Assembly (NCBI GenBank): GCA_021604725.1
Contig: BQJN01000006.1
Location: forward strand, 1-64,000
Length of the DNA stretch: 64,000 nt
Source: Lysobacteraceae bacterium
Lineage (GTDB): Bacteria > Pseudomonadota > Gammaproteobacteria > Xanthomonadales > BQJN01
Direction of reading: 5' to 3'
Shown here: positions 16,927-24,831 of the stretch, in pieces
How positions within the stretch are numbered: the stretch's first letter is position 1
Layout of the letters: each line of letters begins with the position of its first letter
Position numbers and translations under genes: made by a program
Notes under the pieces: model-generated
The model's database searches: none
Seen by the model: the letters and a program-made list of their open reading frames with translations, nothing else
What the model was told of the DNA's origin: nothing

Positions 16927-17571
16927 TCAGGCTTTGCTGGCGACCAAGGCCTCCCAGATCGGTGTGGCTTCGCGTAGTACGGCGGCATAGGAGCGGCGCT
17001 GGCATGCCTGGGCGTAGTAGCGCGCAAGGTTGCTGTAATCGCTGTATGGATAGACCTTCTGTGCGTAAAACAGGGGCGGGATTGCCGCGCAGTCGGCCAT
17101 GCTGAAGGTGTCGCCAGCCAGCCACTGATGGTCCGCCAGCGCCTGATCAAACTGTTTGTAGGTGATATCCAACAGGCGCTTTGCTTCATCTACCGCAGAT
17201 GCGTTGCGTTGCTCGGCAGGCTTCCATCCGTCAAACAACATGGTCACCACAGGGTTGTTCAGATAGAGGTCGGCGACCCGGTCCAGGTAGCGTACGTGCC
17301 TGGCCGCTTCGGGTTGCGTCGGAATCAATCGCTCGCCGCGGCCGTACTTGTAGTCAATGTACTCAATGATATTGCTTGATTCTGGCAACAGGGTGCCGTC
17401 GTCGGTCTCAAGCAGCGGAATCTTGCCGATTGGGTAGAGTTGGCGAAAGTCCGCCTTGACCTCATCGTCTAGCACACGAACGTGGACTGGAACGAATGCG
17501 ACGCCTTTGTCGAACAGCGCGATGAGGGCCTTTTGAGAGTAGGTAGAGATCGGGAAATAATGGTATTTCAT
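16927..17571 (-). CDS. Glutathione S-transferase family protein
   Basis: The 214-aa cytoplasmic protein has an N-terminal thioredoxin-like GST domain ('YHYFPISTYSQKALIALFDKG', 'YPIGKIPLLETDDGTLLPESSNIIEYID' with the cis-Pro and the Glu-Ser glutathione-binding pair) and a helical C-terminal domain ('LAGDTFSMADCAAIPPLFY'). I chose the ATG at 17571, which overlaps the stop of the upstream SRPBCC gene by four bases; an earlier in-frame start lies inside that gene. It is third in the ArsR-SRPBCC-GST operon. The substrate is unknown. Confidence 0.88.
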   Translation of the reverse strand: MKYHYFPISTYSQKALIALFDKGVAFVPVHVRVLDDEVKADFRQLYPIGKIPLLETDDGTLLPESSNIIEYIDYKYGRGERLIPTQPEAARHVRYLDRVADLYLNNPVVTMLFDGWKPAEQRNASAVDEAKRLLDITYKQFDQALADHQWLAGDTFSMADCAAIPPLFYAQKVYPYSDYSNLARYYAQACQRRSYAAVLREATPIWEALVASKA

Positions 17572-17993
17572 GCTGAAGGTTCCATATCTGGTTCGATGTT
17601 GGCGACACACATGTTCCAGCCGTCGCGGTGCTGGTCCAGGTCCTCGCTGGACGGGAACTCACGCTGCCTTAAGGTCAGGCGTGAAGCGCCAGAGTCAGCG
17701 CTAAAAAACTGGACATCGACCTCGTTGCTCCAATTATTGCCCAACCAACCCCAGGTAAAGCGCAAGCGGCGGTTCGGAACGATTTCAAGATACGTCCCGG
17801 TGACTGTGTGCTCTCCGCTTTGTGTTCGCATTGCAATCGTGTAACGGCCGCCAACAGTCAGATCAACCTGGCACGACAAGATCTCTCCAGCATTAGGGCA
17901 CATCCATCGCTTGAGGTTTTCGGCCGAAGTCCATTGGCTGAACAGTGTCTCGATGTCCATGTTGAACTGATACTCGAGCTCTAATACATGCAT
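17568..17993 (-). CDS. SRPBCC/AHSA1-domain protein
   Basis: The 141-aa START-like fold protein has the AHSA1 pattern 'FSQWTSAENLKRWMCPNAGE', 'DLTVGGRYTIAM' and 'NRRLRFTWGW', ending 'LDQHRDGWNMCVANIEPD'. Such proteins have a hydrophobic cavity for small ligands and are often paired with an ArsR repressor, as here. It has no signal peptide. It overlaps the GST gene at its stop and lies 38 bases after ArsR. Confidence 0.88.
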   Translation of the reverse strand: MHVLELEYQFNMDIETLFSQWTSAENLKRWMCPNAGEILSCQVDLTVGGRYTIAMRTQSGEHTVTGTYLEIVPNRRLRFTWGWLGNNWSNEVDVQFFSADSGASRLTLRQREFPSSEDLDQHRDGWNMCVANIEPDMEPSA

Positions 17994-18031
17994 GTGTTTT
18001 ACTCCAAGATCGAATGGGTACGGCGGTTGGT

Positions 18032-18337
18032 TCAGAGGTTTTCAAGTCGCGTCAGCCAGAAGTGACGATAGATGCTAATCCAGTCCAGAGCCTCAGTCAG
18101 GCTCTCGGCCAGCAGGGAACAGTAGTGGGTCCGCCCGTCGATACGCCGCTGAATAATGCCGGCCTGCTCCAGGACTTTAATGTGCTTGGAAACGGCTGCC
18201 AACGACATGTCGAACGGGGCGGCAAGGTCGCCGATGGATTTTTCTCCCTCAGCCAGAGCATGCACCAGATCGCGACGGGTCGAATCGGCGAGGGCGGCAA
18301 AGATAGCATCCAGGTGTTGTGTCGACATTGATGACAT
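18032..18337 (-). CDS. ArsR-family transcriptional repressor
   Basis: The 101-aa winged-helix regulator reads 'IFAALADSTRRDLVHALAEGEKSIGDLAAPFDMSLAAVSKHIKVLEQAGIIQRRIDGRTHYC'. The recognition helix is around 'SLAAVSKHIKVLE'. It lacks the ELCVCDL metal-binding motif of ArsR/SmtB sensors, as expected for the subgroup next to SRPBCC genes. It is first in the ArsR-SRPBCC-GST operon. Two perfect inverted repeats in front of it, one overlapping its start codon, are likely its own operators. Confidence 0.9.
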   Translation of the reverse strand: MSSMSTQHLDAIFAALADSTRRDLVHALAEGEKSIGDLAAPFDMSLAAVSKHIKVLEQAGIIQRRIDGRTHYCSLLAESLTEALDWISIYRHFWLTRLENL

Positions 18338-18355
18338 TTAACCAATGAGTTAAAT
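18336..18355. promoter_or_regulatory. Candidate ArsR operator, proximal
   Basis: ATTTAAC-caatga-GTTAAAT: perfect 7-bp arms with a 6-bp spacer, overlapping the ArsR start codon. Same layout as the distal site. Confidence 0.65.
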
Positions 18356-18380
18356 GTAGTTTACTTGCGTGCAATTAAAT

Positions 18381-18400
18381 ATTCAACCAAATAGTTGAAT
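18381..18400. promoter_or_regulatory. Candidate ArsR operator, distal
   Basis: ATTCAAC-caaata-GTTGAAT: perfect 7-bp arms with a 6-bp spacer, centre 45 bp (about four helical turns) from the proximal site. The AT-rich DNA between them would hold the promoter of the operon. Confidence 0.7.
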
Positions 18401-18487
18401 AATGAACTGGGTTCGATGTAAGGCAAGTAGCCAGCTATGGATGGTAGTCTTATACGTGGCATTCGTTGGACCCTTGGTACCACTGAC

Positions 18488-18754
18488 ATGACAGCACCGA
18501 TCAGCTGCGATCTGCATGACCATCTGGAGGTCGCCTGTCTGTACCGTTACCGCTTGCTGATTGAGTTGACGGATCGGACTCAAATCATTGCGCAGGCACG
18601 CACCACACTCACCGCTTCGGACAAGACCGAATACTTGATACTGGAGGAGTCTGGCCAGGTGCAGCGCATCCCCATGCATCTGATTGCCTGGATCGAGCCG
18701 TTGACCGAGGGGGCTCGATTCGGACGGGTCAACTTCACAAATCGCGCACGCTAG
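18488..18754 (+). CDS. rof: Rof-like Rho-binding antiterminator
   Basis: The 88-aa protein matches the Rof/YaeO pattern: 'PISCDLHDHLEVACLYRYRLLIEL', then 'QARTTLTASDKTEYLILEESGQVQRIPMHLIAWIEPL'. The compact beta-barrel of this family binds Rho and blocks RNA loading, reducing Rho-dependent termination. I chose the ATG at 18488, where homology begins; an upstream in-frame ATG at 18437 adds 17 residues without similarity, and neither has a strong Shine-Dalgarno sequence. It is divergent from the ArsR operon. Rho itself is encoded at 40202-41617. Confidence 0.8.
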   Translation: MTAPISCDLHDHLEVACLYRYRLLIELTDRTQIIAQARTTLTASDKTEYLILEESGQVQRIPMHLIAWIEPLTEGARFGRVNFTNRAR

Positions 18755-18858
18755 TCGGTAGCCCGCGGATCAGTGCGGCAAATTATTTTTTGAACTAGTA
18801 TAGTTGTTGGGGGCGCACAAGAGACGCTGACGCAATTACAAAAGAGGGGAGTAATCGA

Positions 18859-20364
18859 ATGAGCAACACCAACAAGTTGGACTGCTTTGATCATGTCGTG
18901 GTCTTGATGCTGGAGAACCGCTCGTTCGACAACATGCTGGGCTATTTGTCCAGCAAAGTCGATGGCGTTAAGGGCAAGGGCCTGTCCAACCCGCCACCCA
19001 CACGTGCCGACGGCAAACCAGTCGATGGGGCAGATCAGGGCAATATCGAGGTTAGCGCCGGGACCGTGATGGATAACCCGAACCCTGATCCCGGTGAGTA
19101 TTACCCACACGTCAATACGCAGCTGTTCAACTGTGTAGATCCGAGCAGCAACGCGTTTCAAAGCGACTACGCAAAATTTGAGGCCCCCTATAACTTGCCC
19201 AACAATTGTGACGCGACGATGCAGGGCTTTGTTCAGGATTACTACAACAACTACGTGGCGACTCAGGGCAAGGAGCCAACCCGCGCTGAATACAGCGTGA
19301 TCATGAATTGCTTCCCCACCGAGGTGGTTCCTGTTATCTCCGGTCTGGCCGAGAACTTCGCGGTCTTTGATCAGTGGCACTGCGCTGTGCCTAGTCAGAC
19401 GTTTTGCAATCGATCGTTCTTCAACGCCGGGACCTCCAATGGCCAGGTCGTCAACGCGCCGTTTGACAAGTGGTTGAGCTATGACGCCGAGACCATATTC
19501 AACCGTCTTGAGGACAAGGGCATCGATTGGGCCGTCTATTTCGATCCTGAGGACGTTTTTCCGCTGACACTGCTCATTCACTTCAAGAAGCTTTGGCCCT
19601 TCATTTTTTCCGATCACTTTCGGCACATGGACCGGTTTTATGAGGACGTCGAGAACGGCAAGCTTCCGGCCTATTCTTTTGTCGAGCCCAGGCTGTTTCT
19701 AAATCACAATGATCAGCACCCGCCGATTCAGATTTTCGGCGTGACCCAACCATCGACGGTGACGGCTGGTGAACTGCTCATGAACCAGGTGTATGACGCC
19801 ATTCGCACGTCGAACTGTCCAACCGGTAGCAACTCGAGCAATACGCTGCTGACCATCACCTACGATGAACATGGTGGGTGCTTTGACCATGTGGCACCGC
19901 CTGCAGCGACGCCGCCAAGCGCAACGCCTGGGCAAATGGGCTTCACTTTCGATCGATTGGGCGTGCGCGTGTCAACGGTGATGATTTCAGCCTGGATTGA
20001 GAGTGGTACGGTCATTTCCGAAAAGATGCAACACACCTCAATGCTGAAAACCTTGAGCATGAAATGGGATTTCGACGCTTTGACCCCACGTGATGCATCT
20101 GCCCCGGATTTTCTTTCCGTGTTTAACCGCGACACGCCGCTGCCGGGTGATCAGTGGCAGACGTTCACACCCTGTGAACAGCCGGCTGCGGCCGAAGGGA
20201 AGGACAATCGACAAGTGCCTTTGAACGAACTGCAACGGGCGATTGTAAATACCATCAACTCGATTGGGCAGGATCATCCACCGAAGCCAATCGGAGACGA
20301 CATGCTGGTCGGAGAGGCACTGGATTTCATGCGTCACAAATGGTCGACGATGAAGCTCAATTGA
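18859..20364 (+). CDS. Phospholipase C-type phosphoesterase
   Basis: The 501-aa member of the phosphoesterase (PLC/acid phosphatase AcpA) family shows the N-terminal signature 'FDHVVVLMLENRSFDNMLGYL', 'FDQWHCAVPSQTFCNRSFFNAGTSNG' in the middle, and the metal-binding block 'TYDEHGGCFDHVAPP' late in the protein. These enzymes hydrolyse phospholipids or phosphomonoesters. There is no signal peptide or Tat motif at this ATG, which is unusual because many relatives are exported. A GAGGGGAG-type Shine-Dalgarno sequence precedes the start. The exact substrate is not predictable. Confidence 0.85.
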   Translation: MSNTNKLDCFDHVVVLMLENRSFDNMLGYLSSKVDGVKGKGLSNPPPTRADGKPVDGADQGNIEVSAGTVMDNPNPDPGEYYPHVNTQLFNCVDPSSNAFQSDYAKFEAPYNLPNNCDATMQGFVQDYYNNYVATQGKEPTRAEYSVIMNCFPTEVVPVISGLAENFAVFDQWHCAVPSQTFCNRSFFNAGTSNGQVVNAPFDKWLSYDAETIFNRLEDKGIDWAVYFDPEDVFPLTLLIHFKKLWPFIFSDHFRHMDRFYEDVENGKLPAYSFVEPRLFLNHNDQHPPIQIFGVTQPSTVTAGELLMNQVYDAIRTSNCPTGSNSSNTLLTITYDEHGGCFDHVAPPAATPPSATPGQMGFTFDRLGVRVSTVMISAWIESGTVISEKMQHTSMLKTLSMKWDFDALTPRDASAPDFLSVFNRDTPLPGDQWQTFTPCEQPAAAEGKDNRQVPLNELQRAIVNTINSIGQDHPPKPIGDDMLVGEALDFMRHKWSTMKLN

Positions 20365-20463
20365 TGATAGTTGGCAAGGTCAACGTAAGAAATTTGCATG
20401 GGAGGTGAGATGAACGGTTGATTGATTGCACCCAAGAGAAGGCAAAACTCTGGGAGAAAACCA

Positions 20464-21150
20464 ATGAACCTATCCAACTCGACCAAATCCATACTAATGC
20501 TGACCACGGCCGCGCTGATGTCCAATGCTGGCGCACAAAGCCTGGAAGCTGACTACCCCTTGTTGACCGATCTTGCGGACGCCACGGGCAACCATGGCGA
20601 TATGATTTTGCAAGGAAATCCGGGGCCGCCCGCGCCACCATCGACCGGCATGCCGCTGTGCACAAATGGTATTTACATCAGCCTGATTGATGGCCAGGAC
20701 ATCCAGACGCCAATCCTCAACAATTTCACACTTGACTCGTTCATATTCATCGTTGATTTCAACATCACCGAATTGCCCGACGCCAATGACTCACCACCAC
20801 GCCAGCCGGTCATCATGGGCGGCTGGTTGTCGAGGTTCATTGGCTTGTACACCGACTTTGCCGGCACCATCGGCATCAAACACAACAACTCAAACTACGA
20901 ATGGTCCAGCACTAGCGTGGTAGAAGGGCAGTGGTACACCGGAGAGCTTCGGTACAACGACGGTCAGGTTGACGTCTTCATCGATGGGCAACATGTGATG
21001 ACTCGGACCGTTGGGCCTTTGATGGATTTTCAGGGTGACCACAATGTCACCATTACGGATTTCTCTGAAGGCAATGCGTTTTACGGGTGCATACGGGATT
21101 TGATGGTGATCTACGATGCCGACACCATCATGACGGGCAATTTTGAATAG
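20464..21150 (+). CDS. Secreted LamG/concanavalin-like protein
   Basis: The 228-aa protein has a signal peptide (MNLSNSTKSILMLTTAALMSNAGAQ). Its beta-rich body resembles the LamG/concanavalin A-like fold: 'TLDSFIFIVDFNI', 'EGQWYTGELRYNDGQVDVFIDGQHVM', and a closing 'YGCIRDLMVIYDA'. Two Cys (in 'MPLCTNG' and 'YGCIRD') may form a disulfide. GGGAGA lies upstream of the ATG at 20464. Such domains bind carbohydrates or proteins outside the cell. It follows the phosphoesterase gene on the same strand, 99 bases apart. Confidence 0.65.
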   Translation: MNLSNSTKSILMLTTAALMSNAGAQSLEADYPLLTDLADATGNHGDMILQGNPGPPAPPSTGMPLCTNGIYISLIDGQDIQTPILNNFTLDSFIFIVDFNITELPDANDSPPRQPVIMGGWLSRFIGLYTDFAGTIGIKHNNSNYEWSSTSVVEGQWYTGELRYNDGQVDVFIDGQHVMTRTVGPLMDFQGDHNVTITDFSEGNAFYGCIRDLMVIYDADTIMTGNFE

Positions 21151-21221
21151 TCTAAAAGACATTGCTTGAGAGATTGCCGCGTGCTCGTGTGACAGGCCGA
21201 GTCTGAGCACTTAAAGGTCGG

Positions 21222-21246
21222 CAGGGGCTGGTCCATACAGCCCCTG
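21222..21246. terminator. Hairpin between convergent genes
   Basis: CAGGGGCTG-gtccata-CAGCCCCTG is a perfect 9-bp stem followed by TTTG on the plus strand, 13 bases before the end of the convergent pepsin-like gene. The short T-tract makes it a weak intrinsic terminator. Confidence 0.5.
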
Positions 21247-21258
21247 TTTGACCACCCG

Positions 21259-22590
21259 TTAGAGCTTCAGCTTGTGCTGAATGAACATCGCTCTGAGCTG
21301 TTCAACTTTTCTGTGTACGGCCTCACCCAGGCAGTGCGGTTTGAATTCCTTCTCGGCGAACAACACCGCACCATTTTCTCGTTCCGCCCGATCGAAGATA
21401 GTGAAGTAATTGTTCATGAAGGGCAGCCCAAGGACAGACTGATCCGGCCACTTTGGCAGGTAAACAAACTGGAAGGAGATCTGGTTCGGCTCCGGCGCAT
21501 GGGTCTGCCAGTACGTTTCAGGCGTCATGGTCAACTCAACCGTCTCGCCATCGAAACCGTCAAATGTGAAATGCAACGATGGCCATTGCTCCAGGTCGAC
21601 CAACTGCATGTCGATCCCTTTCTCTACGCCCTCAAAGGTTCGAAAAGTCTCCAGCAGTGAGGCGAAAGAGGGGTTGTGTTTGATCAGGCCGTCGAACAGG
21701 CCATCAAAGAGCTTTTTCGGCAGAATCACCATGGATGCGCCGCTATCGACTATGGCATTTGACACGTAGCCTTTGACATATTCTGGCGCTAGCGCCGGGG
21801 CCTCGATAGGATCCATGTCACCCACACGCAAGCTTCGCAAATGCACGTTGTAGTATTTGTCATCCAACACCTTGACCTCTTTGAAATCCCCCTCATAGAG
21901 GTGGCCGTGAAGTTTCGGGTGGCCGAGGATGAAGACCCCATTGTTCAATGGGTGCTGTTTTAGTTCATCGATTGTCTTTTTTGTTTGCGTTTGATAAATG
22001 CTTGATCGGTGAATAATGAACGCGAACTGGTTGCCGACCACGCCGTTTTGTTCCAACTGGGTGAAATACGGAATGATTTCGTGTCGGGGAAACTGGCGCA
22101 GGAAGCTGCGGAACTCAGAGACGCTGTCATCGCTTTGTTCTTCATTTAAAAACCAGGGGTGCGTGACGGCCGGCTCGATACCGTTCTCGACCAGGTAACT
22201 CTCAAGGTTATAGGCTTTGTTAAGCTCACGGTAAGCTAGGCCCAACAGGCCATCGGCCAGCGCGAAGCTATTGGAGAGTTCCTTCTTTGCCACAGCAATG
22301 TGAACGTCGCGCAGACCCGCTTGAAAGAAGCCACTGCCGATATTGACCGAGGTCTTAACCACCGGTCCGTACCAGCCGCCCATACCGTAGGTCACATTCT
22401 GGGCAAAGCTGGTGGGGGCTAGATGCAGGTCCTGACTCGGGTCGTAGTCTTCATGTTGCACCACCATTGTGCTGCTACCGCTGTCGAGCACCAGGTTGGC
22501 CGCTTGTTTTTGGCTACCAATGTGGACCTGGGCTGTGTAGTCGCCCTTGGCGTAGACATTGGTGATCGGGACCAGAACGGATTTTGTCAT
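21259..22590 (-). CDS. Bacterial pepsin-like (A1-type) aspartic protease
   Basis: The 443-aa protein carries both halves of a pepsin-fold protease. The N-lobe active site is LVLDSGSSTMVV (D36) and the C-lobe site is AIVDSGASMVIL (D282). Further pepsin landmarks are the flap YG at Y68, 'ADGLLGLAYRELN' (compare FDGILGLAYP) and 'SVLGLPFMNNYFTIFDRA' near the end. Thr is Ser in both DTG triads (DSG), a substitution also seen in active family members. There is no signal peptide, so like the known Shewanella homologues (shewasins) it may be cytoplasmic, or it may be secreted by another route. A truncated antiporter remnant lies 10 bases upstream of its start. Confidence 0.85.
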   Translation of the reverse strand: MTKSVLVPITNVYAKGDYTAQVHIGSQKQAANLVLDSGSSTMVVQHEDYDPSQDLHLAPTSFAQNVTYGMGGWYGPVVKTSVNIGSGFFQAGLRDVHIAVAKKELSNSFALADGLLGLAYRELNKAYNLESYLVENGIEPAVTHPWFLNEEQSDDSVSEFRSFLRQFPRHEIIPYFTQLEQNGVVGNQFAFIIHRSSIYQTQTKKTIDELKQHPLNNGVFILGHPKLHGHLYEGDFKEVKVLDDKYYNVHLRSLRVGDMDPIEAPALAPEYVKGYVSNAIVDSGASMVILPKKLFDGLFDGLIKHNPSFASLLETFRTFEGVEKGIDMQLVDLEQWPSLHFTFDGFDGETVELTMTPETYWQTHAPEPNQISFQFVYLPKWPDQSVLGLPFMNNYFTIFDRAERENGAVLFAEKEFKPHCLGEAVHRKVEQLRAMFIQHKLKL

Positions 22591-22599
22591 TGACGGCTT

Positions 22600-22788
22600 T
22601 TAGTTTTTCAGGCGTTTTAGTAACGGATCGATGGTCAAGCCTTGTCCGATGATGGAGAAGGCCACAACAGTGTAAGTCATGCCCAGCAGCAGGTCGCGAT
22701 ACTCCCCGGGGCTCAAGGACAACACCAGCGCGATGGAAATACCGCCACGCAGACGACCACCCCATGTCACGATTAGTGCTGAAACTCG
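22600..22788 (-). pseudogene. Remnant of a CPA1-type Na+/H+ antiporter (C-terminal end)
   Basis: About 60 codons read TWGGRLRGGISIALVLSL, then 'TYTVVAFSIIGQGLTIDPLLKRL' and a stop. This is the conserved last two transmembrane segments of NhaP/CPA1 antiporters (WGGLRGG...VVLFSILVQGLTI). There is an in-frame stop just upstream, no plausible start, and the first ~350 residues are missing. It is therefore a 5'-truncated gene fragment. Confidence 0.8.
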
Positions 22789-22845
22789 CTACACTGAGTG
22801 ACACTGCACGAAACGAGCTACGGGTTCAATGATAAGGAGAAAAAG

Positions 22846-23277
22846 GTGCAATCGACCGGAATTTCAATAGCATCCATGCTGGTTTTGATCAGTGCTGGCA
22901 TCGTCGGCTTGTTGGGCCTTGCGCATCTGATACTGACGTTCAATGGTCCGAAGCTGCAGCCACGCGACCCGAAAGTGCGGCCGTTGATGGAGAGTGTTCA
23001 CCCGGGCATTACGCGGCAAACGACCATGTGGCGGGCCTGGCTTGGTTTTAATTCCAGTCATAGTTTAGGCGCTTTGCTTTTCGCTGCAGTCTATGGCTAT
23101 TTGGCCGTCGTTCAATCCACACTGATGTTCGATTCGATCTACCTGCAGGCACTAGGTGTGGTCGTTCTGACGGCTTACCTTGTTTTGGCGAAATTGTATT
23201 GGTTTAAGACGCCGTTAATCGGTATAGGCTTGTCCTTGCTTTTGTTCCTTGGCGCGATCGCAAGCCAAGTTTCTTGA
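22846..23277 (+). CDS. Small four-helix membrane protein, unknown
   Basis: The 143-aa protein has four hydrophobic segments (about residues 7-32, 68-88, 97-118, 122-140). I chose the GTG at 22846 because an AAGGAG Shine-Dalgarno sequence lies six bases upstream; an earlier GTG at 22798 has none. The loop 'LMESVHPGITRQTTMWRAWLGFNSSHS' between helices 1 and 2 carries several polar and His residues. I recognise no family with confidence. The next gene starts 13 bases after its stop, so the three genes 22846-24201 look like one operon. Confidence 0.7.
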   Translation: MQSTGISIASMLVLISAGIVGLLGLAHLILTFNGPKLQPRDPKVRPLMESVHPGITRQTTMWRAWLGFNSSHSLGALLFAAVYGYLAVVQSTLMFDSIYLQALGVVVLTAYLVLAKLYWFKTPLIGIGLSLLLFLGAIASQVS

Positions 23278-23290
23278 AGAGGTTTCAAAC

Positions 23291-23677
23291 GTGACGAATA
23301 CTTACTATTTCATTGCAGGGGTGCTAGCCATACTGATTGGGCTGGTCCATTCGGCGCTTGGCGAGCGGCTGATGTTCAGGGGTATGCGTGGCAGTGGAGA
23401 ACTCGTTCCACGCCAAGGTGGCCAACTATTGTTACCTCGACAACTGGGCATTATCTGGGCCAGTTGGCATGCTTTAAGCGTGCTGGGCTGGGGGATGGGT
23501 GCGATATTGCTTGGTATGAGTTGGGGTGGGCTAGTCGAGCCCTCGCCGCTGTTGCTTCACGCAATGGCTTGGTCAATGTTGGTCAGTGCGGCGTTGGTCT
23601 TGATTGGTACGCGCGGACGTCACCCTGGTTGGATTGGGCTGACAGTCGTGGCAGTTTTGATCTGGCTCGGGTCGTAA
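23291..23677 (+). CDS. Small four-helix membrane protein, unknown
   Basis: The 128-aa protein with four predicted transmembrane segments starts at a GTG preceded by GAGG. It shares with its upstream neighbour the pattern of an N-terminal helix, a short polar loop with a conserved-looking 'SWHALSVLGWG', and three more helices, so the two may be distant paralogues. It overlaps nothing and is 14 bases from the next start. Function is unknown. Confidence 0.65.
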   Translation: MTNTYYFIAGVLAILIGLVHSALGERLMFRGMRGSGELVPRQGGQLLLPRQLGIIWASWHALSVLGWGMGAILLGMSWGGLVEPSPLLLHAMAWSMLVSAALVLIGTRGRHPGWIGLTVVAVLIWLGS

Positions 23678-23691
23678 GCCGGAAAGGAAGA

Positions 23692-24201
23692 ATGATTATG
23701 AAGGCTACTTGGTTCGCAGCGCTGTTGACAGTTTTGGTATCGGTTGATCTGGCAGCGTCTCCGCTGTCATCGGAGGCTGCGTATGAGTCACTCAAGACTT
23801 TGGAAGGGACTTGGGTAAAGGACGATGACAGTGGCAAGGACTTCCGTATTGTTTTTGAATTGACAGCCAATGAGTCGGTATTGGTCGAATCCTGGATGCG
23901 AGGCGATCGTCGCCACTCCATGACCGTTTACCACCTCGATGGTGACCGACTGATGGCCACTCACTATTGCCCACAAGGCAATCAGCCGCGCATGGTCAGC
24001 GCCAGTTTCGAGCAAGCGAACGTGGTCGAATTTCACTATCAGGATGCGACCAACCTGGTCGACATGTCACACTCACACCAGCATTCGTTGCGATTGGACT
24101 TTAGTGCCGACAACGGGACCTTGGTGCGTGGGGAAAGTTATCTTGGCGACGGTGTCGAAGACCATTCAGAGTTGGTGCTGGTTCGCAACGTCCACGATTA
24201 G
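23692..24201 (+). CDS. Exported lipocalin-like protein, unknown
   Basis: The 169-aa protein has a signal peptide (MKATWFAALLTVLVSVDLAAS) and a beta-barrel-like body: 'LKTLEGTWVKDDDSGKDFRIVFEL', 'SMTVYHLDGDRLMATHYCPQGNQPRMV', and 'ELVLVRNVHD' at the end. The 'LEGTW' opening is common in lipocalin-like families. AAGGA precedes the start; ATG 23692 and 23698 are both possible. The last codons and the TAG stop lie inside a dispersed repeat (24190 onward), so the C terminus has been altered or defined by that repeat. Confidence 0.65.
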   Translation: MIMKATWFAALLTVLVSVDLAASPLSSEAAYESLKTLEGTWVKDDDSGKDFRIVFELTANESVLVESWMRGDRRHSMTVYHLDGDRLMATHYCPQGNQPRMVSASFEQANVVEFHYQDATNLVDMSHSHQHSLRLDFSADNGTLVRGESYLGDGVEDHSELVLVRNVHD

Positions 24202-24270
24202 CCATTCATGGCTAACGCGGACACGAACTTCCAGAAGCGCCAAGCGCGGTCATTGAAACCCCTCATTCGA
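24190..24270 (+). repeat. TTAGCCAT/ATGGCTAA structured repeat, copy A (partial)
   Basis: Matches the first ~85 bases of the two tandem copies at 25193-25506. It includes GTCCACG, the TTAGCCAT/ATGGCTAA hairpin, CGCGGAC and 'GCGGTCATTGAAACC', then loses similarity. It provides the stop codon of the preceding gene. Confidence 0.75.
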
Positions 24271-24320
24271 ACCAAGGCAATTGTTGTAACGACCTTGCAT
24301 AGTTTGGTTGTTTGATTAAT

Positions 24321-24336
24321 ACTTGAGTGCTCAACT
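24321..24336. promoter_or_regulatory. Candidate MarR operator
   Basis: ACTTGAGTGCTCAACT, 19 bases before the MarR start, contains TTGAG-tg-CTCAA. The site resembles the palindromes typical of autoregulated MarR genes. Confidence 0.5.
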
Positions 24337-24354
24337 ACTAAGCAAGTAAAGCAT

Positions 24355-24780
24355 ATGAGCACCACATCGCTGCCTTCTCAGTTCGTACTCGCCTTGGCAT
24401 CGTTGCAGCGCGTCGCCCTGAAACGCGTTGATCGACATTTGAATATTCACGGCATCAGTTTCACCGAGTTTATCGTGCTGCGGGCGTTGGCTGCAGAAGG
24501 CGATCATACCTTGCGACGAATAGACCTGGCCGAAGAGGTCGGCTTGTCGGCGTCGGGAATCACCCGTGTACTTGCTCCGATGGCCAAAATCGGATTGATC
24601 AAGAAAGAACTAAACCCCCGAGATGCGAGAGTTAGTCTGGTCAAATTGACGGCCGCGGGTCGGTCCATTTTCGAAGATGCATCGAGAACCTTTGAACAAG
24701 GTGCTCAGGCTTTGACATCTTCGTTAGACAGCCGACAGATGAAGGCGGTGACTGAAGCCGTTGCGCTTGTCGGCCGATGA
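24355..24780 (+). CDS. MarR-family transcriptional regulator
   Basis: The 141-aa winged-helix protein reads 'HGISFTEFIVLRALAAEGDHTLRRIDLAEEVGLSASGITRVLAPMAKIGLIKKELNPRDARVSLVKLTAAGRSIFEDA'. The recognition helix (SASGITRVLAPM) and the DxR wing motif (NPRDAR) are clear. It probably acts as a dimer and represses itself through the palindrome just upstream. A small lipoprotein gene follows 51 bases later. The ligand is unknown. Confidence 0.92.
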   Translation: MSTTSLPSQFVLALASLQRVALKRVDRHLNIHGISFTEFIVLRALAAEGDHTLRRIDLAEEVGLSASGITRVLAPMAKIGLIKKELNPRDARVSLVKLTAAGRSIFEDASRTFEQGAQALTSSLDSRQMKAVTEAVALVGR

Positions 24781-24831
24781 TGGGCGGCGATGTAGTAATC
24801 TACCGGCAGGTTCACTTTTAGGAGTAAAGAT

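Noticed and set aside
18751-19626. 291-codon minus-strand open frame opposite the phosphoesterase gene
   Set aside because: It is a shadow of the plus-strand phosphoesterase, whose catalytic motifs are clear.
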